From: Burkholderia metallica
GTDB lineage: Bacteria > Pseudomonadota > Gammaproteobacteria > Burkholderiales > Burkholderiaceae
Length of the DNA stretch: 64,000 bases
Direction of reading: 5' to 3'
NCBI RefSeq assembly: GCF_902832845.1
Contig: NZ_CADFDB010000002.1
Coordinates: 496,001-560,000, forward strand
The notes beneath the pieces are model-generated. The model was not told the DNA's origin. It worked only from the letters and a program-made list of their open reading frames with translations, and did not search any database. Each line of letters begins with the position of its first letter. Within the stretch, counting starts at the first letter, position 1. The position numbers and the translations under genes are program-made. This document shows, in pieces, positions 1 to 9,289 of this stretch.

Positions 1-66
1 AAGGACGGGCGCCCGGCGAATGCGGGCGCCGCTTGAAGCGGAGGAGCGGGACTGACTGAGGACGCG

Positions 67-1254
67 TCAGCGCGGCAACGTCCGCAACGACGAAGGCCCG
101 CCCGTCAGCGCGATCCGCTTGCCCGTATCGCGCAGCTTGCCGCCGTCCACCGCATAGAGCGCGAGCTGTCGCTCGACGTTGAACTGCACGATCACGTGCC
201 GGCTGTCGGCGGTAAACACGATGCCCTGCGCGGCTTCGCCTCCGGGCACCTCGCTCACCTTCACGGCCTGCCCGTTGCGGATCTCGAACAGCAGCACCTT
301 GCCGAGCTTGCGGCGGCCCGGGTTGTCGGCCGTCAGGTTCGAACCGTCCATCGCCTGCACGGCGATCCACTTCCCGTCGGGCGAGATCGCGACGCCTTCC
401 GGCAGCGACGGGACCGTCAGGTACTGGACCGTGCGGAACGGCACGCGCGACACGTCGATCAGCGCGACCGAATCGGCATCGCCCGCGAGCGTGCCCGTAT
501 AGCCCGGCAACCCCGCGAGCCCGACGTTGCTGACGACGGCCCAGCGGTTGTCGCTCGACACGTCGATCGTGTAAGGCGCGACGCCCGTGCTCAGGCGCGC
601 GCCGCTGTCGGTCACCTTGCCGTCGTCGACGTTCAGCACCGCGACGCCCTGCTCGTCGCGCAGCGACACGAGCGCGTGCTTGCCGTCATGCGTGAAGCTG
701 ATCCCGGCCAGCCGCTTCTTGCCGATCTTCAGGCTGCCGCCGAGCGTCACGTGCGTGCCGTCGATGCGCAGGATCGACACGCTGCCGTCGACGTTCGCGA
801 CCAGCGCGAGCGTGCCTGAGCGGTCGATCGCAATGCCCTGCGGATGCGTGCCGAGCTCGACGCGCGTGATCGCGAGCGGCGTCGTGTCGAGGCTCACGAC
901 CTGCAGGAACGTGTCGAACACGAGCTGCTTCGCGGCCGTGTCGTAGCGCGTCGGCGCGCCGACGAGCGCGAGCTTCGCGTCGGGCGTGATCGCGACGGCC
1001 TGCGGCGGCCCCTGGATTCCGTTCTCGACGTCGACCTGCAGCGCGACCTTCGGCGGGAACGTGCTGGCGTCGAGCAGCGTCAGCGTGTCGGCCGGCGGCG
1101 ATGCCGGAAAAGTGTCGCGGCCCTCGACGCGCTGGTATTTGCCGTCGTTGCCGGACACGATCCAGTCGGCGGCGTGCGCGGCAACGGCGGTCGTGGCGAG
1201 GGTCAGCGCGGCGAGCAGGCGCGCGCTGCGCGCACGGAAAGGGTTCGAATGCAT
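67..1254 (-). CDS. secreted YncE/YVTN-type beta-propeller protein
   Basis: Predicted periplasmic seven-bladed beta-propeller of 395 residues. Residues 1-28 form a Sec signal peptide (Arg-rich start, hydrophobic core, AHA before the mature ADW), which fixes the start at 1254. The body carries repeated blade motifs such as AITPDAKLALVG, AISPDGKWIAVQ and IVFTADSRHVIVQF, typical of the YncE/lactonase-like WD-type fold. It lies 128 bases downstream of the M81 peptidase gene on the same strand and may be the last gene of the permease-transaminase run. No catalytic residue is recognisable, so a sugar-lactonase activity is not claimed; a scaffold or binding role is equally possible. Confidence 0.8.
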   Translation of the reverse strand: MHSNPFRARSARLLAALTLATTAVAAHAADWIVSGNDGKYQRVEGRDTFPASPPADTLTLLDASTFPPKVALQVDVENGIQGPPQAVAITPDAKLALVGAPTRYDTAAKQLVFDTFLQVVSLDTTPLAITRVELGTHPQGIAIDRSGTLALVANVDGSVSILRIDGTHVTLGGSLKIGKKRLAGISFTHDGKHALVSLRDEQGVAVLNVDDGKVTDSGARLSTGVAPYTIDVSSDNRWAVVSNVGLAGLPGYTGTLAGDADSVALIDVSRVPFRTVQYLTVPSLPEGVAISPDGKWIAVQAMDGSNLTADNPGRRKLGKVLLFEIRNGQAVKVSEVPGGEAAQGIVFTADSRHVIVQFNVERQLALYAVDGGKLRDTGKRIALTGGPSSLRTLPR

Positions 1255-1382
1255 GGCGGTCGTTTTCTCCGGATTGGTTGCGGACGCAATGGATGGCTCG
1301 ACCCTGCTGCCCGACGGGTCGATGCCATCGCATGATGCCCGAAAGCCGGCGAATCCGGCATCCTTCTCCCGGTTCCTTTCCG

Positions 1383-2885
1383 TCAATCGTTCCGGTGCGC
1401 GCCGCACGGCCACTCGCCGACGTCGTCGAGCGGATAGACGGGCCGCGCGAGCCGCTCGTAGCGGAACAGCCCGTAGTCCGACCCCGTCACGCCGCGGCTG
1501 TCGCATTCGACCAGCGCGGCCGCGATCGGCACGAACACCGGCCGACAATACATCCGCGACTTCAGCAGCAGGAAGCGCGCGCGGCGCGGATCGACGCCGA
1601 CGCTCTCGAACACGCCGAGATCCCACGGCTCCTGCGTGCGCTCGGTGACGACCAGCGTGGCCGCGCCGATATCGAGCACGGCCGTGCGGCCCATGTATGC
1701 GCGCTGGCCAGTGTAGGTCGGCCCCGTGATCACGTATTCGCCGTCGGTGAGCGCACGCACGATGCCGGTCGCGCGAAACGGCTCGCGCCGCACGCCGCCG
1801 TGCGACGGCATGCGGTTGCCGACCGGTAGCGTGACGCTCGCGCCGACGCCCGCGTCGATCAGCGCCGCGACCGCTTGCGGGTCGCACAGCGGCCCGCTGA
1901 CGATCCCGTCGAGCCCGTGCGCAAGCGCCGCCTCGAGCAGATCCATCGTGTCGCACGGGCCGCCCGACATGCAGTTGTCGCCGTGATCGAGCATCAGCAC
2001 GGGACGATCCGCGCCGCGCGCGAGCGTCGCGGCCTGCGCGACCGATTCGCCGAGCGGCGCGCTGCGATAGACGAATGCGTCACGTTCGTCCCAGATCTGC
2101 CGCGCGATGCGCTCGGCCACCGCGTCGGCCGCGGCGCGGTCGCCATCGGCCACCACGACCACGCTGATGCACGGCGCCGGAATGTCCGCGAGCGAGAAGC
2201 CGGGCAGCACCGATACTGCGAGCATCCCGTCGGCCTCGGCCGCGCGCGCGGCCTCCACCGCGCGCCGCATCGCGCCTTCCGCGCTCGCGCTGCGCAGCGT
2301 CGACGTCATCAACGGCGGCTGCCTCCACGCGAGCACCGGCCGCGCGCGGCCGTGCAGCCGGTCGAGCAGCACGCGCGCCGCGTGCTCGCCCGTTTCGTAC
2401 ATGTCGACGTGCGGATAGGTCTTGAAACTGACGATCACGTCCGCGTGATCGATCATCTTCTGCGTGACGTTCGCGTGCAGGTCGAGTGCGACCGCGATCG
2501 GCGCATCGGGCAGCGCCGCGCGCACGCGCTCAAGCAGGTCGCCCTCGCCGTCCGCGCTCGCCTCGGCGACCATCGCGCCGTGCAGGTCGAGCATCACCGC
2601 GTCGCAGCCGGGCGCGGCCGCGACGATCGCATCGCAGATCGCCGCATACGCGTCCGCCGCGACGGGCCCGCTCGGATTCGCGGCCGCCGACACGGGCGTC
2701 ACGATCGCGGCGCCTTCGCGCGCGGCCGCGTCGAGAAACGCGGCCATCGCGGTGCGCATCCCGCGATTCGCGCGATACGCGTCGTCGCCCCAGTCGGGGC
2801 CGTTGCGGCCGAACGCGGCAAGCGGTGTCGGCACCGGCGAGAACGTGTTGGTCTCGTGGTTCATCCGCGCGATCAGGATCTTCAT
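1383..2885 (-). CDS. M81 family metallopeptidase (MlrC-like)
   Basis: Zinc metallopeptidase of the M81 family (DUF1485 plus MlrC C-terminal domain), 500 residues, the usual length. Visible motifs are HETNTFS at residues 10-16, DLHGAM near 100, DLHANV near 137 and DHGDN near 300, which supply the likely metal ligands. The family takes its name from microcystinase MlrC, which cleaves short linear peptides, but most relatives in proteobacteria act on unknown small amides or peptides. It sits between the aldehyde dehydrogenase (169 bases upstream) and the beta-propeller gene. The context with an amine permease and a transaminase suggests release or trimming of an amide-linked amine; that substrate is inference. 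Confidence 0.88.
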   Translation of the reverse strand: MKILIARMNHETNTFSPVPTPLAAFGRNGPDWGDDAYRANRGMRTAMAAFLDAAAREGAAIVTPVSAAANPSGPVAADAYAAICDAIVAAAPGCDAVMLDLHGAMVAEASADGEGDLLERVRAALPDAPIAVALDLHANVTQKMIDHADVIVSFKTYPHVDMYETGEHAARVLLDRLHGRARPVLAWRQPPLMTSTLRSASAEGAMRRAVEAARAAEADGMLAVSVLPGFSLADIPAPCISVVVVADGDRAAADAVAERIARQIWDERDAFVYRSAPLGESVAQAATLARGADRPVLMLDHGDNCMSGGPCDTMDLLEAALAHGLDGIVSGPLCDPQAVAALIDAGVGASVTLPVGNRMPSHGGVRREPFRATGIVRALTDGEYVITGPTYTGQRAYMGRTAVLDIGAATLVVTERTQEPWDLGVFESVGVDPRRARFLLLKSRMYCRPVFVPIAAALVECDSRGVTGSDYGLFRYERLARPVYPLDDVGEWPCGAHRND

Positions 2886-3054
2886 CGCGCACGCCCCTTC
2901 GCGAGCGCCGCCGCATCGTGCATGCCCTCGGTCGTCTCCGTCATCCGCATCGTCGCATTCCTCTCAATCGTTCAGGCGATCCATCGATCCATCGGTGAAA
3001 GGCGCGCGGCGCGCCGCAGCACGCCGTCGCCGGGTAGGCGCATCCGCGCGTCGC

Positions 3055-4479
3055 TCAAGCGTACCCCGTCGTGCCCTTCGTCTCCAGATATTCGACGAGG
3101 CCGAACTCCGCGTACTCGCGGCCGTTGCCCGAGCGCTTGTAGCCGCCGAACGGCGCGGCCGGATTCCACGGCGGGTAGTTGATGTGGACGTTACCGACCC
3201 GCAGCCGCGCCGCCACCCTGCGCGCACGCTCGACATCCTTCGACTGCACGTACGCCGCGAGCCCGTAGACCGAATCGTTCGCGAGCGCGACGGCTTCGTC
3301 CTCGGTGCGGTACGTCATGATCGCGAGCACCGGCCCGAAGATCTCCTCGCGCGCGATCGTCATGTCCGGCGTGACGTTCGAGAAGACCGTCGGCCGCACG
3401 TAAAAGCCGTCGCCGAGCCCGTCCGGCCGCCCGGCGCCGCCGGCGACGAGTGTCGCGCCCTCTTCGATCCCGAGCCGGATGAAGTGCTGGATGCGATCGA
3501 ACTGCGTGCGGCTGACCACCGGCCCGATACCGGTTTCCGTCGAACGCGGATCGCCGACGACCGTGCGTTCCGCCTCCCGCCGCGCGGCCCGCTCCGCCTG
3601 CGCGAGATGGTCGACGTGCACGAGCATGCGCGTCGGCGCGTTGCACGACTGGCCGCTGTTGCTGAAACAGCTGCGCACGCCGCGCGTGACCGCATCGTCG
3701 ATGTCGGCATCGGGCAGGATCAGGTTCGGGCTCTTGCTGCCGAGTTCCTGGTGGACGCGCTTCACCGTATCGGCGGCCGCCTTCGCGACTTCGACACCCG
3801 CGCGTGTCGACCCGGTGAACGACACCATGTCGACGTCCGGATGCCGCGACAGCGCGTCGCCCACTTCATGCCCGTAGCCGTGCACGAGGTTGAACACGCC
3901 GGGCGGCACGCCGGCTTCGTGCAGGATCTCCGCGAACAGGATCGCGCTGAACGGCGCGATCTCGCTCGGCTTGAGCACCATCGTGCAGCCGGCCGCGAGC
4001 GCCGGCGCGACCTTGCACACGATCTGGTTGATCGGCCAGTTCCACGGCGTGATCAGCGCACACACGCCGATCGGTTCGTGCGACACCAGCAGCGAATCGG
4101 TCTGCGTACTGAAGCGGAACGACTGCAGCGCGCGGATCGTCTGTTCGAGATGCGCGGTGCCGACCGCGGCCTGCATCGCGCGCGCGAACGCGATCGGCGC
4201 GCCCATCTCCTGGCTGATAGTCTGCGCGACCTCCTCGTAGCGGCGCTGGTAGATTTCGAGCACGCGCCGCAGCAGCGCGACGCGCTCGGCCACCGGCCAG
4301 CGCGCATACGTGTCGAAGGCCCGCTTCGCCGCGCCGACCGCCTGGTCGGCATCGGCCGCACCGCCGATCCTGAGCTGCGCATACGGCCGCGCGGTGGCCG
4401 GGTCGATCACGTCGATCGCCCGCGCATCGGCCGGATCGAGCCACTGGCCGTCGATATAGGATTGTTGCGAGGTTCGCAT
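3055..4479 (-). CDS. NAD(P)-dependent aldehyde dehydrogenase
   Basis: Aldehyde dehydrogenase superfamily enzyme of 474 residues that oxidises an aldehyde to the acid. The general-base Glu is in QELGSKSPNLI and the nucleophilic Cys in NSGQSCNAPTRM; the C-terminal PFGGYKRSGNGRE motif is intact. It is 36 bases from the upstream aminotransferase and transcribed with it, so its natural substrate is probably the semialdehyde made by that transaminase. Best compared with gamma-aminobutyraldehyde and betaine aldehyde dehydrogenases, but the exact aldehyde cannot be read from sequence. Confidence 0.92.
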   Translation of the reverse strand: MRTSQQSYIDGQWLDPADARAIDVIDPATARPYAQLRIGGAADADQAVGAAKRAFDTYARWPVAERVALLRRVLEIYQRRYEEVAQTISQEMGAPIAFARAMQAAVGTAHLEQTIRALQSFRFSTQTDSLLVSHEPIGVCALITPWNWPINQIVCKVAPALAAGCTMVLKPSEIAPFSAILFAEILHEAGVPPGVFNLVHGYGHEVGDALSRHPDVDMVSFTGSTRAGVEVAKAAADTVKRVHQELGSKSPNLILPDADIDDAVTRGVRSCFSNSGQSCNAPTRMLVHVDHLAQAERAARREAERTVVGDPRSTETGIGPVVSRTQFDRIQHFIRLGIEEGATLVAGGAGRPDGLGDGFYVRPTVFSNVTPDMTIAREEIFGPVLAIMTYRTEDEAVALANDSVYGLAAYVQSKDVERARRVAARLRVGNVHINYPPWNPAAPFGGYKRSGNGREYAEFGLVEYLETKGTTGYA

Positions 4480-4515
4480 CGAATGCTCCTGGGGTGTTGG
4501 ATGCCGGTGTCGCGC

Positions 4516-5913
4516 TCAGCGCGTCGCGCGTGCGAAGGTGTCGACGAGGATGTCGCGGATCTGCGCGACGAACCAGACGATCTCGTCGCGCGACATCACG
4601 AGCGGCGGCGAGAACTGCACGATCGGCGTGCCTTCGTGATCGACGCCTGCGCGGCACAGCAGCCCCGCGTCGAAGATCGCGGGCGCAAGCAGCGTCGACA
4701 CGAACGTCTGCGCGCTGATGTTTGCCGCCCAGCGCCGCGCGGCCTTGTCGGTCACGAGTTCGAGCGAGTAGTGGTAGCCGTCGCCGCGCACGTCGCCCAC
4801 GCACGGCAGTTCGAGCAGCCCGTCGAGCGCCTGGCGGAATACCGCTTCGTTATTGCGCACGTTCTCCAGCACCCCTTCGCGCGCCATGATCGCGAGGTTC
4901 GCGAGCGCGGCCGTGCACGCGACCGGGTGGCCGCCGTACGTCGCGCCGTGCAGGAACATCTGCTGCGGGCCGTCGAGCACCGTGTCGACGACCGCATCGC
5001 TCGCGATCACGCCGCCGAGCGGCACGTAGCCCGACGCGATGCCCTTTGCGAACGTGATGATGTCCGGCTTCAGCCCGTAGCGCGCCGACCCGAAGTATTC
5101 GCCGAGCCGGCCGAACCCGCAGATCACTTCGTCCGCAACGAGCAGCACGCCGTGCCGGTCGCAGATGTCGCGCAGCCCGGCCGCATACCCTGCCGGCGGC
5201 GTCAGGCTGCCGCCCGCGTTCTGCAGCGGCTCGACGACGATCGCGGCGACGGTGTCCGGCCCTTCCTGAACGATCAGCGACTCGATCTCGTCGAGCAGGT
5301 GGCGCGTGAACTGCGCTTCCGTCTCGCCTGCGGGGCGCCCGTAACGCTTCGTGTTGCCCACATGCCGCACGCCCGACATCAGCGGCTCGAAGTGCTTGCG
5401 GAAGTTCGTCATCCCGTTCAGCGCGAGTGCGCCGAACGACGTGCCGTGATACGCGACGCGCCGCGCGATGAACTTGCGCCGCTGCGGCTCGCCGCGCGAC
5501 TGGTGATACTGGCGCACCAGCTTGATCGCCGCTTCGTTCGACTCCGAGCCGCTCGACGTGAAGAACACGCGGTTCAGGCCGTCCGGCGCGAGCGCCGCGA
5601 GCTGCTGCGCGAGCCGGATCGCCGGCTCGTGGCCGTAACCCCAGTTGGTCGCGAACGGCAGCCGCACCATCTGCTCGCGGATCGCGTCGCCGATTTCCGC
5701 ACCGTGGCTGTAGCCGACCTGCACGCAATACAAGCCGGCCAGCCCGTCGAAGTAGCGCTTGCCGTTGCGATCGACGAGCCAGCAGCCTTCGCCGCGGTCG
5801 AACACCGTCAGCGCGTGGTCGCGATACGCATCGGCGTGCGTGAAGTGCATCAGCAGGTGGCGTTTGCCGATGGCCTGCAGGTCCGCATCGAGATTGACGT
5901 CGAGAGCGTTCAT
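4516..5913 (-). CDS. class III (omega) aminotransferase
   Basis: PLP-dependent class III aminotransferase, 465 residues. The family signature with the PLP-lysine is present as FAKGIASGYVPLG, and the cofactor-binding Asp in DEVICGFGRLG; SSGSESNEAAIK binds phosphate. The start at 5913 (MNALDVNL) has a strong Shine-Dalgarno GGAGGAA at 6-12 bases upstream; the longer frame back to 5970 lacks one. Relatives move the terminal amino group of putrescine, beta-alanine or similar omega-amines to pyruvate. It is 57 bases from the permease gene upstream and 36 from the aldehyde dehydrogenase downstream, giving an uptake, deamination, oxidation order. Confidence 0.92.
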   Translation of the reverse strand: MNALDVNLDADLQAIGKRHLLMHFTHADAYRDHALTVFDRGEGCWLVDRNGKRYFDGLAGLYCVQVGYSHGAEIGDAIREQMVRLPFATNWGYGHEPAIRLAQQLAALAPDGLNRVFFTSSGSESNEAAIKLVRQYHQSRGEPQRRKFIARRVAYHGTSFGALALNGMTNFRKHFEPLMSGVRHVGNTKRYGRPAGETEAQFTRHLLDEIESLIVQEGPDTVAAIVVEPLQNAGGSLTPPAGYAAGLRDICDRHGVLLVADEVICGFGRLGEYFGSARYGLKPDIITFAKGIASGYVPLGGVIASDAVVDTVLDGPQQMFLHGATYGGHPVACTAALANLAIMAREGVLENVRNNEAVFRQALDGLLELPCVGDVRGDGYHYSLELVTDKAARRWAANISAQTFVSTLLAPAIFDAGLLCRAGVDHEGTPIVQFSPPLVMSRDEIVWFVAQIRDILVDTFARATR

Positions 5914-5970
5914 GGATGATTCCTCCTTCAGGGTTTCAGAGCCGGCGGCCGGCGGCCGGCCACCGGTCAT

Positions 5971-7344
5971 TCAATTCATCGACAGCGTCGGCGCCGGACG
6001 CGTGAAGCCACGCGTCAGCCACACGAGCTGGCAGAGGCCGAGCACGAGCCAGCCGATGCCGACGTAGAACGTCTGGCGCGACAACCCCGACCACAGCCAC
6101 ACGTTCATTGCAAAGCCGATCGCCGGCATCGCGCCGAACGTGATCCAGCCCGCGAAACGGCGATGCTCGGGCCGGCCCAGATAGCTGCGCATCACGCACA
6201 GGTTCACGATCGCGAACGCGACGAGCGCGCCGAAGCTGATCATCGTCGACGCGAGATCGAGCGTGATGAACAGTGCGGACAGCGACACGACGCCGACCGC
6301 GAGCGTCGCGCGCACCGGCGTGCGCAGCCGCGCATGCAGATGGCCGAACACGCATTCGGGCAGCACGCGGTCGCGGCCCATCGCGAACAGCACGCGCGTC
6401 ACGCTCGCCTGCCCGGCCATCGCGCTCGCGAAGCAGCCGGCCACGTACACCGCGACGAAAAACGCCGCCAGCGTGCCGCCGCCGACGCGCCGCATCAGGT
6501 CGAGGCTGGCCGAATCGAGATCCTTGAACGCGTGCCAGTCGGGAAACACCACTTGCCCGACGTACGCGATCAGCATGAACAGCGCGCCGCTCGCGAGCGT
6601 GCAGAGCAGGATCGCGCGCGGCACCGTGCGCTTCGGCTCGCGCGTTTCCTCCGACAACGTGGTGACCGCATCGAAGCCGAGGAACGACAGGCACAGGATC
6701 GCGGAGCCGGCGAAGATCGCGCGCGCATCGCCCGACGACGGCAGCGCAACGGCCATCGACAGCCCTTCGCCGGCCGCGACCCGCGCCGATGCGACGACGA
6801 AGATCGCGATGAACACGAGCTGGCTCGCGATCAGGATCAGGTTCACGCGATTGACGAGCCGGATGCCGACGATGTTCAGCCCGGTGATCAGCGCGATGCT
6901 GCCGACGATCCACACGCTGGCCGGCACCATCGGGAAAATCTGTTTCATGTAGATGCCGATCGCGAGGTAGCTGATCATCGGGATGAACAGGTAGTCCATC
7001 AGCAAGGCCCAGCCGACCATGAAGCCGGCCGACGTACCGAAGTTGCGGCTCGCGAACGTGTAGGCGGAGCCGGCGCTCGGCATCAGCCGCGCCATGTGGC
7101 CGTAGCTGCGTGCGGTAAACAGCATCGCGACCAGCGTGACCGCGTACGCGGCCGTCAGGTGCCCGTTCGTCTCGCTCGTGACGATGCCGTAGGTCGTGAA
7201 TACCGTCATCGGCAGCATGTACGCGAGGCCGAAGATCACCAGCGTCGCGAGGCCGAGCAGGTGCGGCTTGCGGCGGTCGTGCGTCCCGCCGAGGTCGTTC
7301 GTCGCGGTGGCCGATGCGGATCGACCCGGGCTGTCGTTGTCCAT
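5971..7344 (-). CDS. APC family amino acid/amine permease
   Basis: Inner-membrane permease of the amino acid-polyamine-organocation superfamily, 457 residues with about twelve hydrophobic segments and a short polar N-terminus (about 30 residues). The first membrane segments (GLATLVIFGLAYMLPMTVF) and the SAGSAYTFASRNFG loop resemble PuuP-like putrescine/amino acid importers. GAGGA lies 5-10 bases before the start. It is the first gene of the minus-strand run and faces the AraC-type regulator across 251 bases, so it most likely brings in the amine used by the following transaminase. Substrate not determined by sequence. Confidence 0.88.
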   Translation of the reverse strand: MDNDSPGRSASATATNDLGGTHDRRKPHLLGLATLVIFGLAYMLPMTVFTTYGIVTSETNGHLTAAYAVTLVAMLFTARSYGHMARLMPSAGSAYTFASRNFGTSAGFMVGWALLMDYLFIPMISYLAIGIYMKQIFPMVPASVWIVGSIALITGLNIVGIRLVNRVNLILIASQLVFIAIFVVASARVAAGEGLSMAVALPSSGDARAIFAGSAILCLSFLGFDAVTTLSEETREPKRTVPRAILLCTLASGALFMLIAYVGQVVFPDWHAFKDLDSASLDLMRRVGGGTLAAFFVAVYVAGCFASAMAGQASVTRVLFAMGRDRVLPECVFGHLHARLRTPVRATLAVGVVSLSALFITLDLASTMISFGALVAFAIVNLCVMRSYLGRPEHRRFAGWITFGAMPAIGFAMNVWLWSGLSRQTFYVGIGWLVLGLCQLVWLTRGFTRPAPTLSMN

Positions 7345-7595
7345 GCTGTCCTCACGTGGGTGGCGTTCACGGCGTCAACACTCGTTTGCCCGGCGCGGCC
7401 GGCGGCGCACGAGTGGAACAAAGTGTGGTGCGCCAAAAAATCGGCCACGAATGAGAAAAGCGGACGTAATGGAGGGATATTTCCGGACATGTTGCCGCGC
7501 GTCGCGCCGGCGAGTCATGCATGGTGCTGTGCGGCACTGGCGTTTTCCGGACATTCCGGCTATGTTCTACGCGACCCCATCGCCCCGCCAGCACC
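7345..7595. promoter_or_regulatory. divergent promoter region, permease operon / AraC-type gene
   Basis: The 251 bases between the divergent permease and AraC-type genes must hold both promoters. The stretch 7420-7480 is AT-richer than its surroundings, with runs such as gccaaaaaatcggcc, and is the likeliest place for regulator binding. I could not pick a convincing -35/-10 pair or repeated activator site by eye. Confidence 0.4.
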
Positions 7596-8690
7596 ATGAA
7601 CCGCCGCGCCCATCCAGACCAGAGCCGCGCCGAACGCCGCCTGCGTTCGTCGCTCGGCCTCGCGCGTCCGGCCGGGCGCCAGGAGGACATTCCCGCCACC
7701 GTCCACGCGATCGCGGTCGCGCTCGACGAGTGCCGCGTGCGGCATATCGACGGCGCCGCGCTGCTCGAAGGCACGGGGCTCGGCGCGGACGAAGTCGCGT
7801 CGCCGAACCTGCACGTGAATCGCGGCCAGGAGCAGCGTTGCTTTCGCAACCTGCTGCGGTGCAGCGGCGTGCCGTCGATCGGGCTGTCGATCGGCGCGCG
7901 GCTGCACGTGTCGACGCTCGGCCTCGCCGGCTACGCGATGCTGATCAGCGGCTCCGTGCTGCAGGCATTCCGGTGCATGAGCCAGTTTCCGCTGTTCATG
8001 GGGCTGTATTTCGACGTGCGCGTCGACGCGCACGAAGGCGGCATGAGCGTGACCATCAGCCGCTACAACGGCGAGCCCGACCTCGAGGTATTCCAGGTCG
8101 ACATGTGCCTGTCGAGCCTGCGGCTGATCGTATCCGACCTCGTCGGCAAGCCGGTGTGGCCCGCGCAGTTGCAGCTCGCCCGCCGCACGCCGCGCAACGC
8201 GGCCGACTACGCCAGCCACTTCGGCTGCCCGGTCGTGTTCAACGCGGGCGACAACCGTCTCGTGTTCACGTCCGTGAACGGCACGGAAGCGCCGCGCCTC
8301 GCGAACGAAGTCAGCTTCAACGCGCTGCACGGCCAGTGCGAGGTGCTCGAACGGCAGTGGGCCGCGTCGGTCGGCACGCGCTTCGCCGACCGCGCGAAGG
8401 AACTGATGGCGCGCGACCTCACACGTTTCAAGTCGATGACGTCGCTCGCGCGCGCACTGCATCTGACGGAACGCACGCTGCGCAGGCGGCTCGACAAGGA
8501 CGGCATCACGTTTCAGTCGCTGCTCGACGACGTGCGCCGCGACGAAGCCGTGCGCCTGCTCGACGACCCCACGCTGACGGTCGCCGCGATCGCCGAACGG
8601 CTCGGCTACAGCGAGCCGCGCAGCTTCCGTCACGCGTACCGGCGCTGGACCGGCAGGACGCCGCGCGCGGACGCGGCGGGCGACGCATGA
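7596..8690 (+). CDS. AraC family transcriptional regulator (OruR-like architecture)
   Basis: 364-residue regulator. The N-terminal two thirds match the arabinose-binding-like ligand domain found in OruR/GliR-type regulators (FRNLLRCSGVPSIGLSIG, then GLAGYAMLISG). The C-terminal 100 residues hold two helix-turn-helix motifs, LARALHLTERTLRRRL and VAAIAERLGYSEPRSFRHAY. The start at 7596 (MNRRAHPDQ) is preferred over an in-frame ATG at 7521, whose extension is low-complexity and unlike the family. Divergent to the permease-transaminase run, it is the likely activator of that run in response to its amine substrate. Confidence 0.88.
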   Translation: MNRRAHPDQSRAERRLRSSLGLARPAGRQEDIPATVHAIAVALDECRVRHIDGAALLEGTGLGADEVASPNLHVNRGQEQRCFRNLLRCSGVPSIGLSIGARLHVSTLGLAGYAMLISGSVLQAFRCMSQFPLFMGLYFDVRVDAHEGGMSVTISRYNGEPDLEVFQVDMCLSSLRLIVSDLVGKPVWPAQLQLARRTPRNAADYASHFGCPVVFNAGDNRLVFTSVNGTEAPRLANEVSFNALHGQCEVLERQWAASVGTRFADRAKELMARDLTRFKSMTSLARALHLTERTLRRRLDKDGITFQSLLDDVRRDEAVRLLDDPTLTVAAIAERLGYSEPRSFRHAYRRWTGRTPRADAAGDA

Positions 8691-9289
8691 ACCGGACGCG
8701 CTAGCGCTTCGACGACGCATGCGGCCAGACCGGCCGGATCATCGGTATCCAGACCACATCGTTACCTCATGATTCGCATATCGAATCATTTTCCTCGGCA
8801 CGCGGCGCGATCCTCATCGCGATCACCGCTTGACCGGCTACGCATCGCCGCGATCGCTCCCCCCGGTAGACGCGATCCATCGATTGTTCTATACTCGCCC
8901 CAACTTCATCACAAAACGCATGATCTCGTGCGCAACGTGATGCCATTTCGCACTTCGTTGCGCATGCATCCGTTTCGCCACGTCAAAGGGGCCTCCGGCC
9001 CCAGCGGTCGGTTTCGAGCCGCCCGCATCCATGCCGTCTTCACAGGACGGTGCCCTGCTCGAACGCGCCTCGCCGTTACGGCGCCGCCGGGCTGAACATG
9101 ACAATCAGACGAACGCAGCATTGCGTTCACTCGACCGCCAGTCGCACCTCGTTGCGGCCGGCAGGACTGTTTCCGTCAGTTCAAATCGCGGCCATGCCGG
9201 GATCACGAACTTCCATCGCGGCGCCATCCGGCGTCCACGCGGCGCGCGCCTGCGCGTGTGCCGCACCGAGATCGAGGAGGCGTATCTAC
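8691..9289. other. gene-free stretch before the osmoprotectant operon
   Basis: About 600 bases without a gene I can support. It is AT-richer than the flanks between 8740 and 8960 and contains a perfect palindrome (8769-8789). A TATACT hexamer near 8890 could be a -10 box but lacks a good -35. It most likely contains the promoter and long leader of the operon starting at 9290. Confidence 0.5.
8769..8789. promoter_or_regulatory. perfect inverted repeat, candidate operator
   Basis: ATGATTCG (8769-8776), five bases CATAT, then CGAATCAT (8782-8789): two perfect 8-base arms in an AT-rich stretch upstream of the osmoprotectant operon. The size and spacing suit a dimeric regulator. The binding protein is unknown. 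Confidence 0.45.

Noticed and set aside
1-36. Possible tail of a plus-strand gene entering from the left (stop TGA at 34-36)
   Set aside because: Only 11 codons, and other frames also have early stops, so the real frame cannot be chosen. A 7-base GGCGCCC/GGGCGCC dyad lies in the same place.
2464-5919. Very long open frame on the plus strand opposite the aldehyde dehydrogenase and aminotransferase
   Set aside because: Its translation is Arg/His/Asp-rich low complexity without any domain, which is the usual antisense effect of GC-rich third codon positions. The minus-strand genes explain the DNA.
8769-9095. 108-codon plus-strand frame in the gap before the osmoprotectant operon
   Set aside because: No ribosome site, no family motif and a basic low-complexity translation that contains a palindrome.
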